The notes under the pieces: generated by a model
Seen by the model: only the letters and a program-made list of their open reading frames with translations
Database searches by the model: none
Told to the model about the DNA's origin: nothing
Position numbers and translations under genes: made by a program
Origin: Mucilaginibacter pedocola
Lineage (GTDB): Bacteria > Bacteroidota > Bacteroidia > Sphingobacteriales > Sphingobacteriaceae
NCBI RefSeq assembly: GCF_002013915.1
Contig: NZ_MBTF01000037.1
Location: 248,001 to 312,000, forward strand
DNA: 64,000 nucleotides
Direction of reading: 5' to 3'
In this document: one piece after another, positions 54,760 to 63,748 of the stretch
How positions within the stretch are numbered: the stretch's first letter is position 1
How the letters are laid out: each line of letters begins with the position of its first letter

Positions 54760-56808
54760 TTAATACAGCGTGTAATTAACCTTCAATAGCTCCACCTGGC
54801 ATTCGCCGGGGGTACTCAGGTTATAGTCGCTTATTTTATTTAGGCGAAATAGCACGCCATCAATGTTGATGTACTTAGAGAGATCGAGGTTGTATATATC
54901 GGCAGGAGTAAGGTAAAAACTGGCGGTAAGCAGTTTGCCGTCTTTATCGGTTATTTCGGCCATATAGCTGCTCCAGTACAGGTTAAACTGTGTATTGCTG
55001 AGCGTGCCGCTTGCTAAGACAAAGAATAATTCTTCCAGTGCCCCAAAGTTAAGGTCATTCGTTGGCGCGTCCGGGTCATCCAGGTGCCCGGCATATCCAT
55101 AATCCGTTGGCGATGTCAATGTAGTTGCCCCGTCTTTGATCGCCCAGGATGCAACGTCTGTTATTTTTTTTGCCTGCAATATTCTTACAACGCTATCAAT
55201 TTGTTCCTCTTCTATTGACGATGCCTCTGCTTGCTTAGTGCCTGTTTGTTTCAAAATGGTACTATACACTTTATCCTCGCCATTATAACCAACCAGCGGT
55301 GTGGGCGCAAATATCAGTTCAAAGCTTTTGGTTTGATCTGCAAACTCGTACTGAGAATTAAAAATGTAGCTACCATATGATTGGCCATAACGCTTATTAT
55401 AAAGATCATTATAATAGTCAGAATCGCTTTTGTACTGAAACTTATAAAGCTTAGCATTAAGTTCGCTCATCGGTTTCAACTGAATGTTCGCGTCACGGTT
55501 CAGTTTATAAGTCCAGTCTACCGATTCTGAGTTGTCGGTGCCAAAAAAATCTACATATGGCGTAATGCAAATGAGCCTGCTATCAAATTTATCCTCGTAC
55601 ACATACAGGTTGAACAACTTGACGATCGAAACAAGGAAGTCTATCTGCCGAATGTTTTTTGGTATCATTTCATTCATTGGCACAGGGTCGCCTATCAGTA
55701 TAGGTATTTGCGCTGTTGATCCCACTGATGTGGCTACAGCAACCTGCCCGCTTGAAAATGTAAACGATGTATCGGCGTAAAATTGGTAATTCAATGTATC
55801 GCCTGGGTTTACAGATGTTGAAACCGATGATCCAACACTAAAAAAAGAGGTAGAAGTGCCGCTTTGAGAAGCTACCAACGAACCATTTTTATAAAGCCGC
55901 AGTTGCCCGCTGTGTGTTCCTCCACTGCTCCAGGTACCGTTAACGCCAACAATTATATCAACATTTGTTGTGGCGGAGCCCGCAAACGTAAAAATGTTCC
56001 TGTTGGTGTTAAATGTAAAGCCGCTCCCCGTTATAGTGGCCCAAGAGATATCATTCGGGCTTGAACTCAACCGGGAAGGTGTACTTATATTTGACAATTC
56101 CGTACTGCCGGCAGCGGTTCTTGTGAGCGTTTTTCTGTTGTACGGAATAACGAGTTTTGCAAATCTTGTTGAATTAAAAAAAACTGATCGATACCTGAAA
56201 CCTGCGTTTCCGAACATTTTATCCAGGTATTCTTTTACGTATATAGCCGGGCGGAACGTCCTGTAATCCCAACTGTGCTTATCTGCAGAGTAGTTACCAT
56301 GATCGATGAGCGGGTAAAAGTAACCACTGCCGGAGGTGTTATCCCAACTGTTTATTATGCCGGCGAGGCTAAGAGTATGGTCGTATTCACTAAGATCCAG
56401 GTCTTGCAGTAGTTTGCTGCTTAATTGGGCATTCAATAAAAAAAGATCACCAAATACGCTAACCTCATACTCTATTCTTCCGTTAACGATATTGATCTGC
56501 AATATGCGCAGTACGCCCCTAAAGGTTTGTATATTATCCTGAAAGATGATACAGGCGGCACTTTTGGATGCGTTGAAATTGTAACCGAAGTTAGGCTTGG
56601 TTTCATCATAAACATTGGCCTGACCAATATCATATATATGCCCGAATATGCGGTTGTTTTTTGCCGTGCCCGGTAGTACGATGGTTTTACTGAACGATGT
56701 TTGCCGGCTGCTGAAATCGCGCACATCGTCTATGGATATAGTTAATAAGGCAGATAGGTCGACACTGATATCCAGCTGTTCATTCTCTAAAAATATCTCG
56801 GTTTTCAT
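54760..56808 (-). CDS. Large tail-associated protein (baseplate/tail tip)
   Basis: The 682-residue protein has a conserved start typical of Bacteroidota phage tail tip proteins: DVRDFSSRQTSFSKTIVLPGT, with AKNNRIFGHIYDIGQANVY. Then long beta-rich segments (GGTHSGQLRLYKNGSLVASQSG, PILIGDPVPMNEMIPKNIRQIDFLVSIVKLFNLYVY). It probably forms the tail tip hub or a baseplate component. It overlaps nothing and lies 2 bp after the next gene. Confidence 0.7.
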   Translation of the reverse strand: MKTEIFLENEQLDISVDLSALLTISIDDVRDFSSRQTSFSKTIVLPGTAKNNRIFGHIYDIGQANVYDETKPNFGYNFNASKSAACIIFQDNIQTFRGVLRILQINIVNGRIEYEVSVFGDLFLLNAQLSSKLLQDLDLSEYDHTLSLAGIINSWDNTSGSGYFYPLIDHGNYSADKHSWDYRTFRPAIYVKEYLDKMFGNAGFRYRSVFFNSTRFAKLVIPYNRKTLTRTAAGSTELSNISTPSRLSSSPNDISWATITGSGFTFNTNRNIFTFAGSATTNVDIIVGVNGTWSSGGTHSGQLRLYKNGSLVASQSGTSTSFFSVGSSVSTSVNPGDTLNYQFYADTSFTFSSGQVAVATSVGSTAQIPILIGDPVPMNEMIPKNIRQIDFLVSIVKLFNLYVYEDKFDSRLICITPYVDFFGTDNSESVDWTYKLNRDANIQLKPMSELNAKLYKFQYKSDSDYYNDLYNKRYGQSYGSYIFNSQYEFADQTKSFELIFAPTPLVGYNGEDKVYSTILKQTGTKQAEASSIEEEQIDSVVRILQAKKITDVASWAIKDGATTLTSPTDYGYAGHLDDPDAPTNDLNFGALEELFFVLASGTLSNTQFNLYWSSYMAEITDKDGKLLTASFYLTPADIYNLDLSKYINIDGVLFRLNKISDYNLSTPGECQVELLKVNYTLY

Positions 56809-56810
56809 GC

Positions 56811-57980
56811 CTATCGGTACTGTGTATTAAAGGTTTCGCCAAACTCGATATTGAGGGTTAGGTTAGTGAGCTTATCGTTAAGGGTTTGCCGTAATTCGTA
56901 ATTATTATCGCTGATGGTGCAGGGTAAAAAGTATTCGCCCTGTTGCAGGTAAACCATTGGCGATGCTACTAATTGAGCCAGCCAGGTATATTCCTCGTCG
57001 GTAAGTATGTCTGAGTTGAGTGTTAGCTTCTCGGTAAATTGGCTTGCGTATACCGAATTGGTTTGGTTATATACGCCGTTGGCATTGTAATAGTTCACAC
57101 TCCCATCGGTTCCGATATCGTAGGAGAGCCGCCCGTACCCTGTTTTTGTAATGGCGATATTTTTACGGCTTAGTTTGTTAAAGTTCCGGCTTTCGAAACC
57201 GCCAAATTTATTAAGGAAATGGATAGCGTAATTGGTATAGCGAGTTTCGCACACCAGGTTAAGCCGGTACTCGCTATTGTTTATTTTTACAGTGTAGTAG
57301 GCTGCCCCATCCAAAAAGCCAGTTGCATAATTTGAAAGTACTGCCGGCGCTATATTGATCAGTTGTAAAGTATATGCAGCAGGTGTAAACGTAGTGGATA
57401 TAGTGTTGAGGATATTACCTGTTTCGGTATAGCTTTTTACGAGCAGGTTTATTGCCCCGCCCGATGTTGGGAAATAGGGCAGAAAGCAAAAGGTATCATC
57501 AGTTTGCACCGGTGTTGCGTATGGCCTTTTGCTTATTACCTTATCAGCATAGCCGCCCAAAACTGTCTGTTGGCCCGGCATGCGCCCATTGTAGTGGTTA
57601 TAGTACCTGCGCTGGCTATCGGCAACCAGGTTTTCGTAAAGGGAGTATCCATATTCCTCTCCAAATTTTACGGTAACATCCACATAAAATTCGTTTAAGC
57701 CTAATTGCTGCGGCCGCAAAGCCAGCGGCTCGGGGTTAAACACTGCCGACACGTAGTTGCGCACAATATTGCCTATATTAAAAACGCCCATTTTATTATC
57801 AGGCCGTGGTACGCGTTTTATGGTGGCAACCCTTTCGGCACCAACATATATATTGGCTACGTATTTATAATCGGTATAAGTGCCGGGGTTAGTAGCCTTG
57901 GTAGCTTCATATACCACAAATATCAAATCCTCGTGCGCGCTGCAGTAGCTGCCGGGCGTTGTTTTTATTTCTATAGCCAT
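56811..57980 (-). CDS. Tail-associated protein, distal-tail-like
   Basis: The 389-residue protein is beta-rich (SAHEDLIFVVYEATK, DYKYVANIYVGAERVATIKRV, NIGNIVRNYVSAVF, EFYVDVTVKFGEEYG). It stands between the chaperone-region genes and the large tail tip gene. The family is frequent in Bacteroidota prophages but I cannot name it. A distal tail role is inferred from position. Confidence 0.62.
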   Translation of the reverse strand: MAIEIKTTPGSYCSAHEDLIFVVYEATKATNPGTYTDYKYVANIYVGAERVATIKRVPRPDNKMGVFNIGNIVRNYVSAVFNPEPLALRPQQLGLNEFYVDVTVKFGEEYGYSLYENLVADSQRRYYNHYNGRMPGQQTVLGGYADKVISKRPYATPVQTDDTFCFLPYFPTSGGAINLLVKSYTETGNILNTISTTFTPAAYTLQLINIAPAVLSNYATGFLDGAAYYTVKINNSEYRLNLVCETRYTNYAIHFLNKFGGFESRNFNKLSRKNIAITKTGYGRLSYDIGTDGSVNYYNANGVYNQTNSVYASQFTEKLTLNSDILTDEEYTWLAQLVASPMVYLQQGEYFLPCTISDNNYELRQTLNDKLTNLTLNIEFGETFNTQYR

Positions 57981-57984
57981 TGGG

Positions 57985-58497
57985 TTAAAATTGCTCTAAT
58001 GAATTAATGATGTCCTGTACGAAGGCTTCTTGCAGGCTATCGGCAGTATAAGCACCGCCTATGGCAACCACTTCGTCAAAAAAACCCTCGCTATTTTTGC
58101 CTCGCTTTTTGCTTGCCAGCGAGTACAAGCGGCCGGCTTTGGTATTGCCTAATATCTTTTTCCCAATCTTTGCCCTGAGCGGCGCTTTCGAGCCCTGGTT
58201 TACAAACTTGTAATAATCTAAGGCCATAACTTGCATGGTAACTTTGCTGCCCGAGCGGTAAGGGCCTTTGGCCTTAAACGATTTGTACAATTTGCTGGTG
58301 GCAGGGTGCCCGCGGCTTTTAAAGCTTTCTGCCGCCATAGTGGCAAAGTCTTCAGCACAATTGGCCAGGGTTGTAACACACGCTGTTGGTTGAAAGGCCG
58401 AATTGCCCGCACGTTTTGCCACCCAGGCTATTCTCACCTGTTTTACAACCTGCTTCAAAATAGCTTTCGCCGATAGTGTATCGTTTATTGCTGCCAT
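57985..58497 (-). CDS. HK97-gp10-like protein
   Basis: The 170-residue protein is basic and shows YYKFVNQGSKAPLRAKIGKKI near residue 100, resembling the Y-x-x-FVE-x-GT motif of gp10-type head-tail joining proteins. Its start overlaps the frame-shifted chaperone end by 13 bp, so it is coupled to it. Confidence 0.55.
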   Translation of the reverse strand: MAAINDTLSAKAILKQVVKQVRIAWVAKRAGNSAFQPTACVTTLANCAEDFATMAAESFKSRGHPATSKLYKSFKAKGPYRSGSKVTMQVMALDYYKFVNQGSKAPLRAKIGKKILGNTKAGRLYSLASKKRGKNSEGFFDEVVAIGGAYTADSLQEAFVQDIINSLEQF

Positions 58498-58760
58498 CTT
58501 TTGTTTAGTTCGGTATCATAAACGGCTTTGGCCTTTAAGTATGCCAGCCCGTTCAAAACTTGTATAATGGGTAATTCGTAGGCCGCATCTAAGCTGATGC
58601 CTTCAAATTCGGCCACTTGTTTGGTTGAATAGATCCATCCATAACGGCCGAGAAAATTGTTACCAGTTCTTCCGCTTGCTTGCGGCTCTTGCCCACTTCC
58701 ATCATCTCCGCTACCAAAGAGGCCCGCATAGCTTCTATTAAACTTTTGTAGAGCTTGCAA
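58485..58760 (-). CDS. -1 frame extension of the prophage tail chaperone
   Basis: The frame is open from a T9 run (58767-58759; 0-frame ATT TTT TTT TGC) and continues 91 codons (ALQKFNRSYAGLFGSGDDG, then YGWIYSTKQVAEFEGISL). A slip of -1 at TTT TTT reaches TTG CAA. This matches the lambda gpGT arrangement. The only in-frame initiation option is that TTG, so fusion is more likely than an independent gene. The long product would be about 249 residues. Confidence 0.7.
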   Translation of the reverse strand: MQALQKFNRSYAGLFGSGDDGSGQEPQASGRTGNNFLGRYGWIYSTKQVAEFEGISLDAAYELPIIQVLNGLAYLKAKAVYDTELNKRWQQ

Positions 58761-59233
58761 AAAAAAATACAGGTGTGGTACAACACGGTAATAGGCGCAT
58801 TAAGCATGTCCTGTGCTATTTGTTGGTGCCGGGATGCTTTGTTGGCTTGCTTAAAGCCCCATTTTACGGGCTGCACTATTGATGCAAGTATGTAATGCAG
58901 GTTAGCTATAGGATCATTAGCAAAGTGGCTTATCTCTACATATTGCCGGTGCTTAAGTTTAGATGGAGTGTAGTTTACACTGTATTTACGCGTACCCACC
59001 ATAAAACTTTTAACCGGTTTGCCGGGTATTTGTGCCGATAGCAAAAAACGGCAATCATTAGCCAGGGCGTTAAACTGTGTTACAGTTAGTTCATCCACCT
59101 GTTGCTCGGTAAGGTTGTGTACCACACAAATAAGGCGGGTTAGGCGGCTCAGTTCGTCAATTTCGGGCGCTATGGCCATGGCATGTATTTCCTGAAATTG
59201 TGCAACGGAGATAGAGTTCCAAGATATTTTCAT
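58589..59233 (-). CDS. Tail assembly chaperone, 0-frame product
   Basis: ATG 59233 (KISWNSISVAQFQEIHAM) follows a TTTTATACTTA motif; the frame runs further up. The 214-residue helical protein (EIDELSRLTRLICVVHNLTEQQVDELTV) includes a gpG-like N-terminal domain, and its C-terminal 56 codons overlap the open -1 frame. It should work with the tape measure during tail assembly. Unusually it lies after the tape measure gene in transcription order. Confidence 0.7.
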   Translation of the reverse strand: MKISWNSISVAQFQEIHAMAIAPEIDELSRLTRLICVVHNLTEQQVDELTVTQFNALANDCRFLLSAQIPGKPVKSFMVGTRKYSVNYTPSKLKHRQYVEISHFANDPIANLHYILASIVQPVKWGFKQANKASRHQQIAQDMLNAPITVLYHTCIFFCKLYKSLIEAMRASLVAEMMEVGKSRKQAEELVTIFSAVMDGSIQPNKWPNLKASA

Positions 59234-59462
59234 ATAAATAAGTATAAAAGCTAATGCGCTGTTGGATGCTTTTTTATTTTTTGTTGACAATAGCCGCTTC
59301 GCAGAACTGCAGAAAATAAATGGCGGCGTACATTTACTAAGGTGTTTTTTATATCTTTAGCATCGTTGTATTAACACGGGGAGGCCAACAAATGCTACAG
59401 TTTTTAAGCGTTTAATTAAACCTTTCGATGTTAGCTTTATCTGAGAAGAAAACACTAAACCG

Positions 59463-59999
59463 ATGAAACAATTAATCTGTCTATTTGCCTTATTACTTCC
59501 CGCAATTGCCTATTCACAAAAATTTCCTATTGATAGTGCTACACAAAAAGTAACCTATAAAGAAGTTGTACTTGCCGACGGCCTTACCAAAGACCAGTTA
59601 TTTAGCAATGCAAAGCTTTGGGCCGTAAAAACTTTCAAGTCGGCAAAAGATGTTATACAGCTGGAGGACAAGGCGAGCGGCAAGGTGGTTGTACAGGGTG
59701 TAAGCCAAATTAATACTGAGAGTAGGCCATACGATCATATGCTGGGTTACAGTATAGATATTACCGTAAAGGATAATAAATACAGGTTTATTATTACCGA
59801 CTTTACCGTTATTACCGGCAAGGTAAAACCATTTTCGCTTGACGCCGCTATGGGCATTAAAGGGAACATAAAAGAAGATGGTACTTACAGCGCCTTTTTT
59901 AATAAAACAGCCATCCCCGAAATGCGGGTAATAGATATCCTTATAGATGACCTGAAGAATACGATGGCGGGTAAAGCCAAAGCAGCAGACGATTTTTAA
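59463..59999 (+). CDS. Secreted DUF4468-like protein inserted in the prophage (moron)
   Basis: The 178-residue protein has a signal peptide (KQLICLFALLLPAIAYSQ) and a DUF4468-like TBP-fold pattern (LFSNAKLWAVKTFKSAKDVIQLEDKASGKVVVQG, YSIDITVKDNKYRFIITDF). It is the only plus-strand gene in the late region and sits between the tape measure and the chaperone genes; its stop overlaps the tape measure stop in TTAA. It looks like host-type lysogenic cargo. The 172-bp gap before it may hold its promoter, but no clear box is visible. Confidence 0.82.
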   Translation: MKQLICLFALLLPAIAYSQKFPIDSATQKVTYKEVVLADGLTKDQLFSNAKLWAVKTFKSAKDVIQLEDKASGKVVVQGVSQINTESRPYDHMLGYSIDITVKDNKYRFIITDFTVITGKVKPFSLDAAMGIKGNIKEDGTYSAFFNKTAIPEMRVIDILIDDLKNTMAGKAKAADDF

Positions 60000-62182
60000 C
60001 CACCCAGCCTTGCTGCCCGGTTAAGCCGGGTGGTGCGTGAGCTATCCTTGTCTATATCCTGTTCAAGCACGTAGGCTCGTACAGTTGCGTTGCCTATTTG
60101 GTTTATTTGGTCTTGCGGCAATTGCGTATTTACAGCTTGTGGCTTGGGCACTATGGGGGCTGGCGCACCCGCCGCTACCGAAGGTGCAGAACCACCCGGC
60201 GCACCGGGTACTTGCACAGCCACAATTTTTTTGATGTTGGCCAAGCCCGATGCAACGGCAACTGCCGCAGCAATAGTTGCTCTGATAACTGATGATGGGT
60301 CGAAAGCGATTAATTGCGATTCATAAGCCTTTTGGGCGCTCAGATAAGTGCTTATAGTTGCTGCGGTTACGGCAAGCACTTTACCTGCAAGCGTGTTTTT
60401 ACCTGCAAATTCAACTGCCAGGTCGTTAAGTTTAAACAGGTTATCGGCCATTTCTTTTTTGTGGGCTAATTCGGCCTCGTCAATGGCTTTCCTTGCATCA
60501 ACATTTTCCTGTAATATCTTTTTTCTGTCCTGCTCGGTTATCGTTGTATTGTTGATTATTTTAGTATGCCATTCCTCTATTGCGGCCAATCGCTCATCAT
60601 GGCTCAATGTTTCGTCGTTAGCTTGGCTTTTAAGCTCTTCAATTCGGACAGTAGCGTTCTCTGCATTGTTTTGTTTTAAAAGCCTGTCGCGTTTTCTAAG
60701 CGCTTCGGTAAGCAATTGGTCTTTTGTTTGGTTGCTTATGTCCTGGCCTTTTATTTCTCGTTCCTGTGCCTCGTAATCGGCTTGTATCCTGGCTTCGTCG
60801 TGCTTTTGCTTATTGGCAATGGCCTCAATATCGTTATCCTCACGCATTTTGGCAAGCTGGTCCAGTGCCGTTTTTTCCCTTGCGGCTTTTGCGTCATTTT
60901 GTTCTTTATCTAACTTATCCAGCTTGGCATGGAATGTTTTTTCGGCCTCAAGCAGTAAAGTGTTTTTTTGCTCTTGTGTTTTTTCGCTTTGCGTTATTTC
61001 TTTCTGCTGGTTAATGTATTGGTGTTCGAGCTGCTTTTTTGCCAGCTCTTTTGCATCTGCTAACCTCGCCTCCTCACCCTCGTTTTTTATACCACGCAAT
61101 TCTTTCTCAAAAGCATTTAGTTTTTGTTTTTCGCGTTTTTGCTGCTCGGCTATTCCATTATCATAACCCGCTTTCTGATTCTTTAACTTTAAAAGACCGT
61201 CTTCCTGTGCTTTGTACGACTTATCGGCCTCTTCCTGCATGCCTTCCGGATCAAACACCAGCGAGGCAACCGACTTTAGTCCCTTGTTCAGCATGTCATT
61301 CAGCCCAAAGTCTTTGCCGAGCGCTTTGCCAATAGCGTCTATCCCCATTGTAAGCGCCTCTAAGGGCGCCGAAGATAATTGCATGAGCATGGTTAGCAAA
61401 TTACGGTTGCGTTCTGCCGTTTTAATAGCGGCTTTGTCGGCAATTTTTTGCGCATTAAGTTGCGCCTCAGATGCCTCAATAGTTTTCTTAACCTGGTTAG
61501 ATTTTATTTGGAGGATATCCTTTTCCGATTTACCCTGCGATTTCAGGATATTGTCCTGATCGTTAATATGAGCAAGCTTTTCTTTTTCCTGGTCGGCATT
61601 TTCAGTAGCGGCGGCCAAGTTGGCCTTTTGCTCGGCACTAACGCCGCTTATTGCACCTTTTATTTTATCCCAATAGGCCACTACTGCGGCCAATCCAAGC
61701 AGCAATGCGCCTACGCCCGTACTGCTAATGGCCACATTGATGCTTTTGAACGCATCAACGGCAACGGTTTTAAGCGCCATAAAGCTTTGGATATTACCCC
61801 TTATTTTATCGGCGAAGGACATTGCCCCCTCTACTTTTTTCAGGGCGTCTTCTACATCTTTGCTCCCTAAACCTACCAGTTGCAGGGTATCATTTAAGGC
61901 CCTAACGCCGGCGACAGTTGTTTTAACCGATTCTGCAAAATCGTCGAACGTTTTTTTTGGGTTGGCATCCGTTGCGCTGTCGCTTGTGGTTTTTATACTA
62001 CTCTCCAGCTCGGTTATCTTCTCCGCAGCTTTGGTGGCCTGTTCGCTTGTATCGCCAAAGGCTTGTTTTAGCTTTTTGAGTTCTTCAGATGCTTCATTGA
62101 TCTCGGTTTTTAATTGTTTAATGCTCTTGCTGGCCTGGCTGGAATCAAGCTCCAGCGTTGCGGCTATTACGGTTTCTGCCAT
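59996..62182 (-). CDS. Tail tape measure protein
   Basis: The 728-residue protein starts with a typical tape-measure N-terminus (AATLELDSSQASKSIKQLKTEI, then a long coiled coil), has a hydrophobic core (VGALLLGLAAVVAYWDKIKGAI), further coiled coil rich in Lys and Glu to about residue 590, and an Ala/Pro-rich tail. At about 0.15 nm per residue it would set a tail near 110 nm. It follows a TTTGAATACTTA leader motif and comes right after TerL, ahead of the head genes. Confidence 0.85.
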   Translation of the reverse strand: MAETVIAATLELDSSQASKSIKQLKTEINEASEELKKLKQAFGDTSEQATKAAEKITELESSIKTTSDSATDANPKKTFDDFAESVKTTVAGVRALNDTLQLVGLGSKDVEDALKKVEGAMSFADKIRGNIQSFMALKTVAVDAFKSINVAISSTGVGALLLGLAAVVAYWDKIKGAISGVSAEQKANLAAATENADQEKEKLAHINDQDNILKSQGKSEKDILQIKSNQVKKTIEASEAQLNAQKIADKAAIKTAERNRNLLTMLMQLSSAPLEALTMGIDAIGKALGKDFGLNDMLNKGLKSVASLVFDPEGMQEEADKSYKAQEDGLLKLKNQKAGYDNGIAEQQKREKQKLNAFEKELRGIKNEGEEARLADAKELAKKQLEHQYINQQKEITQSEKTQEQKNTLLLEAEKTFHAKLDKLDKEQNDAKAAREKTALDQLAKMREDNDIEAIANKQKHDEARIQADYEAQEREIKGQDISNQTKDQLLTEALRKRDRLLKQNNAENATVRIEELKSQANDETLSHDERLAAIEEWHTKIINNTTITEQDRKKILQENVDARKAIDEAELAHKKEMADNLFKLNDLAVEFAGKNTLAGKVLAVTAATISTYLSAQKAYESQLIAFDPSSVIRATIAAAVAVASGLANIKKIVAVQVPGAPGGSAPSVAAGAPAPIVPKPQAVNTQLPQDQINQIGNATVRAYVLEQDIDKDSSRTTRLNRAARLGG

Positions 62183-62238
62183 GCAATTAAGTATTCAAAC
62201 GCAGGCGCTGTTGGCGAATAAATTACTTTTGCGGCCAA

Positions 62239-63453
62239 TTACCACACACTTATTTGCCCATGGGCGAGGCTGTTTTTCCAAATATGACGGGCAAGGGCCA
62301 GGCTGCATACGCAGTCGTCGTGCAGGCCGGCGGGGGCCGAGTATAGCACGCCCGTGCGGGTATATTCGAACTCGAAATTCTCCATTTCATCTTTTATTGC
62401 CCCTTCGGGGAAGGCAATTTCGCGGCTTTGCACGGCGTAGGCCAGGCCTTCCATTATTTGTTGTTTGCTGCGCGATGTGAAAATAAACGAGGTAACATCG
62501 CTACGCTTCTCGGCAATGTGCTCGGCTATTGGGTCGCCCACGCCGGTACTATCAATGGCCATGGGTGCGTAGGGCAGGTTGAGGATGGTTTGGGTAACAT
62601 GCATCCAGGTAGTTTTGGTTTGGCGCGTAAAATGGCAAACCTGCCCAAACTTGTCGAGCCCGATGATGACGAAGTAGTCGTGCTTTTTTGCCAGATCGAT
62701 ACCAAAGCAAACCGGTGGGTTATTGCTTAGTGGCGCAATACAACGGGCTATGTGCCCAATGCCGAAAGGGTTGCTGCCATCTTCGGAAACTTCGGCCAGG
62801 TAAAGTTCTTTAAATACAGCTTCGGGCAGGTCTTTTTTAGCTTCCTCAATTTCGTTCAAGAAGGGGCGGCCATCTTTGGTTACAAGCCCTGCGGCCGCGG
62901 CATCATAAGCGGTAATGCGGAAGTAGGCATAATTAGCATCGCCGCCTTGTTTGGCTTTTTGGCATAGCTTGTAATACCAGTTTTTCTTCCCTTTTACGTT
63001 GCCTATAAATTTGCATTTGCCGGCAGTAGCGGTTAGTGTACTGCGCAGCGCGTACCAGGCCTCCTCGCGGCAGCGGCTGGCCTCATCCATAACGCAGGCG
63101 TAAACATCGTCGCCGTAGAGGTTGTCGGGTTCCTCGCCCGTTTTAAACTCTATTTTTCCCCCGGTGCTTAAGGTGATACAGCGGTTGGTTTCGTTGGAGT
63201 TGAAGAAGCTGCGGTTGTTTATTTGCGCCTTCATACGGTCGAACGCTATTTTGGCCTGTACCACGGTAGGGGCCACCCACCATACCGACTGGTTGGACTT
63301 GCATTTTAGGGCTTCCTCAAAAAGCCAAACAATATGGCTGGCGGTTTTGCCCACCTTGGTACTTGCCTCGGTACAAGTGTAACGCGCGGGGCTGTTAAGT
63401 ATCTCTAACTGGTAAGGATAGAGGAAGGGGCGGATGTAGTTTATCTTCGGCAT
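62239..63453 (-). CDS. Terminase large subunit
   Basis: ATG 63453 (PKINYIRPFLYPYQLEIL) gives 404 residues. Walker A-like EASTKVGKTASHIVW, Walker B YACVMDEASR, then the RuvC-type nuclease acids in FGIDLAKKHDYFVI, AIDSTGVGDPIAEHI and HDDCVCSLALA are present. It cuts and packages phage DNA with the portal. The protein is rather short, but both catalytic halves are complete. The upstream frame to 63,552 would overlap the previous gene. Confidence 0.93.
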   Translation of the reverse strand: MPKINYIRPFLYPYQLEILNSPARYTCTEASTKVGKTASHIVWLFEEALKCKSNQSVWWVAPTVVQAKIAFDRMKAQINNRSFFNSNETNRCITLSTGGKIEFKTGEEPDNLYGDDVYACVMDEASRCREEAWYALRSTLTATAGKCKFIGNVKGKKNWYYKLCQKAKQGGDANYAYFRITAYDAAAAGLVTKDGRPFLNEIEEAKKDLPEAVFKELYLAEVSEDGSNPFGIGHIARCIAPLSNNPPVCFGIDLAKKHDYFVIIGLDKFGQVCHFTRQTKTTWMHVTQTILNLPYAPMAIDSTGVGDPIAEHIAEKRSDVTSFIFTSRSKQQIMEGLAYAVQSREIAFPEGAIKDEMENFEFEYTRTGVLYSAPAGLHDDCVCSLALARHIWKNSLAHGQISVW

Positions 63454-63499
63454 TTTTAGATAATAGATGATGGTTGATAGTTGATGGTAGCTTCGCGTG

Positions 63500-63748
63500 T
63501 TACTGTGCATCATCGCCTGTGTTCTCCGCCAGCCATTTATCGTATTGCGCATAGGCGAACTTCACCAAATCGATAACGCAAGGCTGGCACCATAGGGTGC
63601 TGATATAGTTGGGAGCGAATTCGAGTCTGATAATATCAACCATTCGCTGGCGGGTTGCCATATCAAGGTGTTTGATGATGCCCGCCGCCATCAATGTGGT
63701 GTAGATGTGGCGGTGCTCATCAAGAAATTGTATGCTGGCCGGGTTCAT
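63500..63748 (-). CDS. Small protein before terminase
   Basis: The 82-residue protein (MNPASIQFLDEHRHIYTTLM, then RMVDIIRLEFAPNYISTLWC) is helical with a Cys pair (WCQPC). Its ATG overlaps the preceding stop (ATGA). Position before TerL is that of a small terminase subunit, but no HTH is obvious. Confidence 0.55.
   Translation of the reverse strand: MNPASIQFLDEHRHIYTTLMAAGIIKHLDMATRQRMVDIIRLEFAPNYISTLWCQPCVIDLVKFAYAQYDKWLAENTGDDAQ

Noticed and set aside
58485..58760. Independent gene starting at TTG 58760
   Set aside because: The TTG is part of the T9 slip site inside the chaperone gene; a frameshift fusion is the simpler reading.
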